A program made the translations under genes and the position numbers. A stretch of 26,009 nucleotides of DNA from contig CDMY01000737.1 in assembly GCA_001179505.1 (NCBI GenBank), positions 1 to 26,009 on the forward strand, written 5' to 3'. This DNA is from Vitrella brassicaformis (lineage: Eukaryota > Sar > Vitrellaceae). Of this stretch, positions 25,772-26,009 are shown in pieces. A model generated the notes under the pieces. That model saw only the letters and a list, made by a program, of their open reading frames with translations, made no database searches and was not told where the DNA came from. The number at the start of each line of letters is the position of its first letter. Within the stretch, counting starts at the first letter, position 1.

Positions 25772-26009
25772 TCATTAACCGTAACACTCGTCTGTGTGTC
25801 CGTGATACTCATACAAATACAGTCCCATCAGCACGCAGAGTCAAAGAGGCTTAACGGGAGGAGGGATCAATCCCCGCCCCATCAGCACACCCCAGTCCCG
25901 CAAACCCTCCCCTCCCTCCCCCACGCAGACAGAAGCTAGTCGCACGCGCGAGGGCGATAGACAAGCGAGAGCGAATCCATCCAGACACATGACTGAACCC
26001 CCGACCCTT
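25772..26009. other. possible LTR or flank; no gene seen
   Basis: The stretch is C-rich, with CCCTCCCCTCCCTCCCCC near 25905-25922, and has no open frame of note. It may be a 3' LTR that runs out of the window. Confidence 0.4.

Noticed and set aside
1-26009. tRNA or rRNA genes
   Set aside because: I scanned for T-arm-like GTTCGA/GTTCAA motifs with paired arms and found no convincing cloverleaf. A covariance-model scan would be decisive.

Overview
The window is eukaryotic nuclear DNA. Real coding stretches are short exons flanked by GT...AG introns of about 100-165 nt, and the long open frames all belong to retroelements. There are no bacterial operon features and I recognised no tRNA or rRNA gene. 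Gene density, intron style and the retroelement mix would suit a protist, perhaps an alveolate such as a chromerid or dinoflagellate relative, but that is a guess; the sequence itself only shows 'eukaryote rich in retroelements'.

Layout. 1-2040 holds weak coding islands, one resembling the 3' end of a LINE-type polyprotein (997-1404). 2440-3822 is repeat-rich: a TGCGCA-cored repeat family (solitary units, a head-to-head inverted pair and a 58-60 bp tandem array) and an exact 84-bp direct repeat. 4082-9746 carries one family of non-LTR retrotransposon on the minus strand: a 119-bp fragment and two head-to-tail copies, with a reverse transcriptase followed by a Cys/His knuckle and a restriction-endonuclease-like (RLE) domain. 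Both copies are damaged. 9970-10426 has a frameshifted plus-strand membrane-protein-like reading frame. 11058-16333 has a string of minus-strand coding islands, several with phase-consistent splice sites but with nonsense codons, which read as one or more decaying multi-exon genes. 16600-17471 contains tandem repeats, including a 217-bp near-identical duplication with a TATA-like palindrome.

17621-19246 (minus) is the best host gene: six exons with fully consistent splice phases, encoding a probable secreted, helix-rich protein of about 319 residues, with two +1 shifts in exon 4. About 270 bp upstream of its start lies a complete young LTR retrotransposon (19514-22706, minus strand): two apparently identical 166-bp LTRs, a GAGAT target duplication, a primer-binding site, a polypurine tract and an intact gag frame, but no pol. 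The remaining 1.8 kb carries splice-site-bearing, gene-like sequence on the opposite strand, which makes the element a candidate non-autonomous, gene-capturing retrotransposon. From 23196 to about 25770 (plus) a separate, decayed Ty1/copia-type element shows gag, protease and integrase remnants but no reverse transcriptase.

The most unusual items are the gag-only LTR element with antisense intron-bearing cargo and its expanded zinc knuckle, the RLE non-LTR family with a conserved palindromic 3' end, and the TGCGCA repeat family. Exon calls were made by eye from splice consensus and phase; only transcripts can confirm them.
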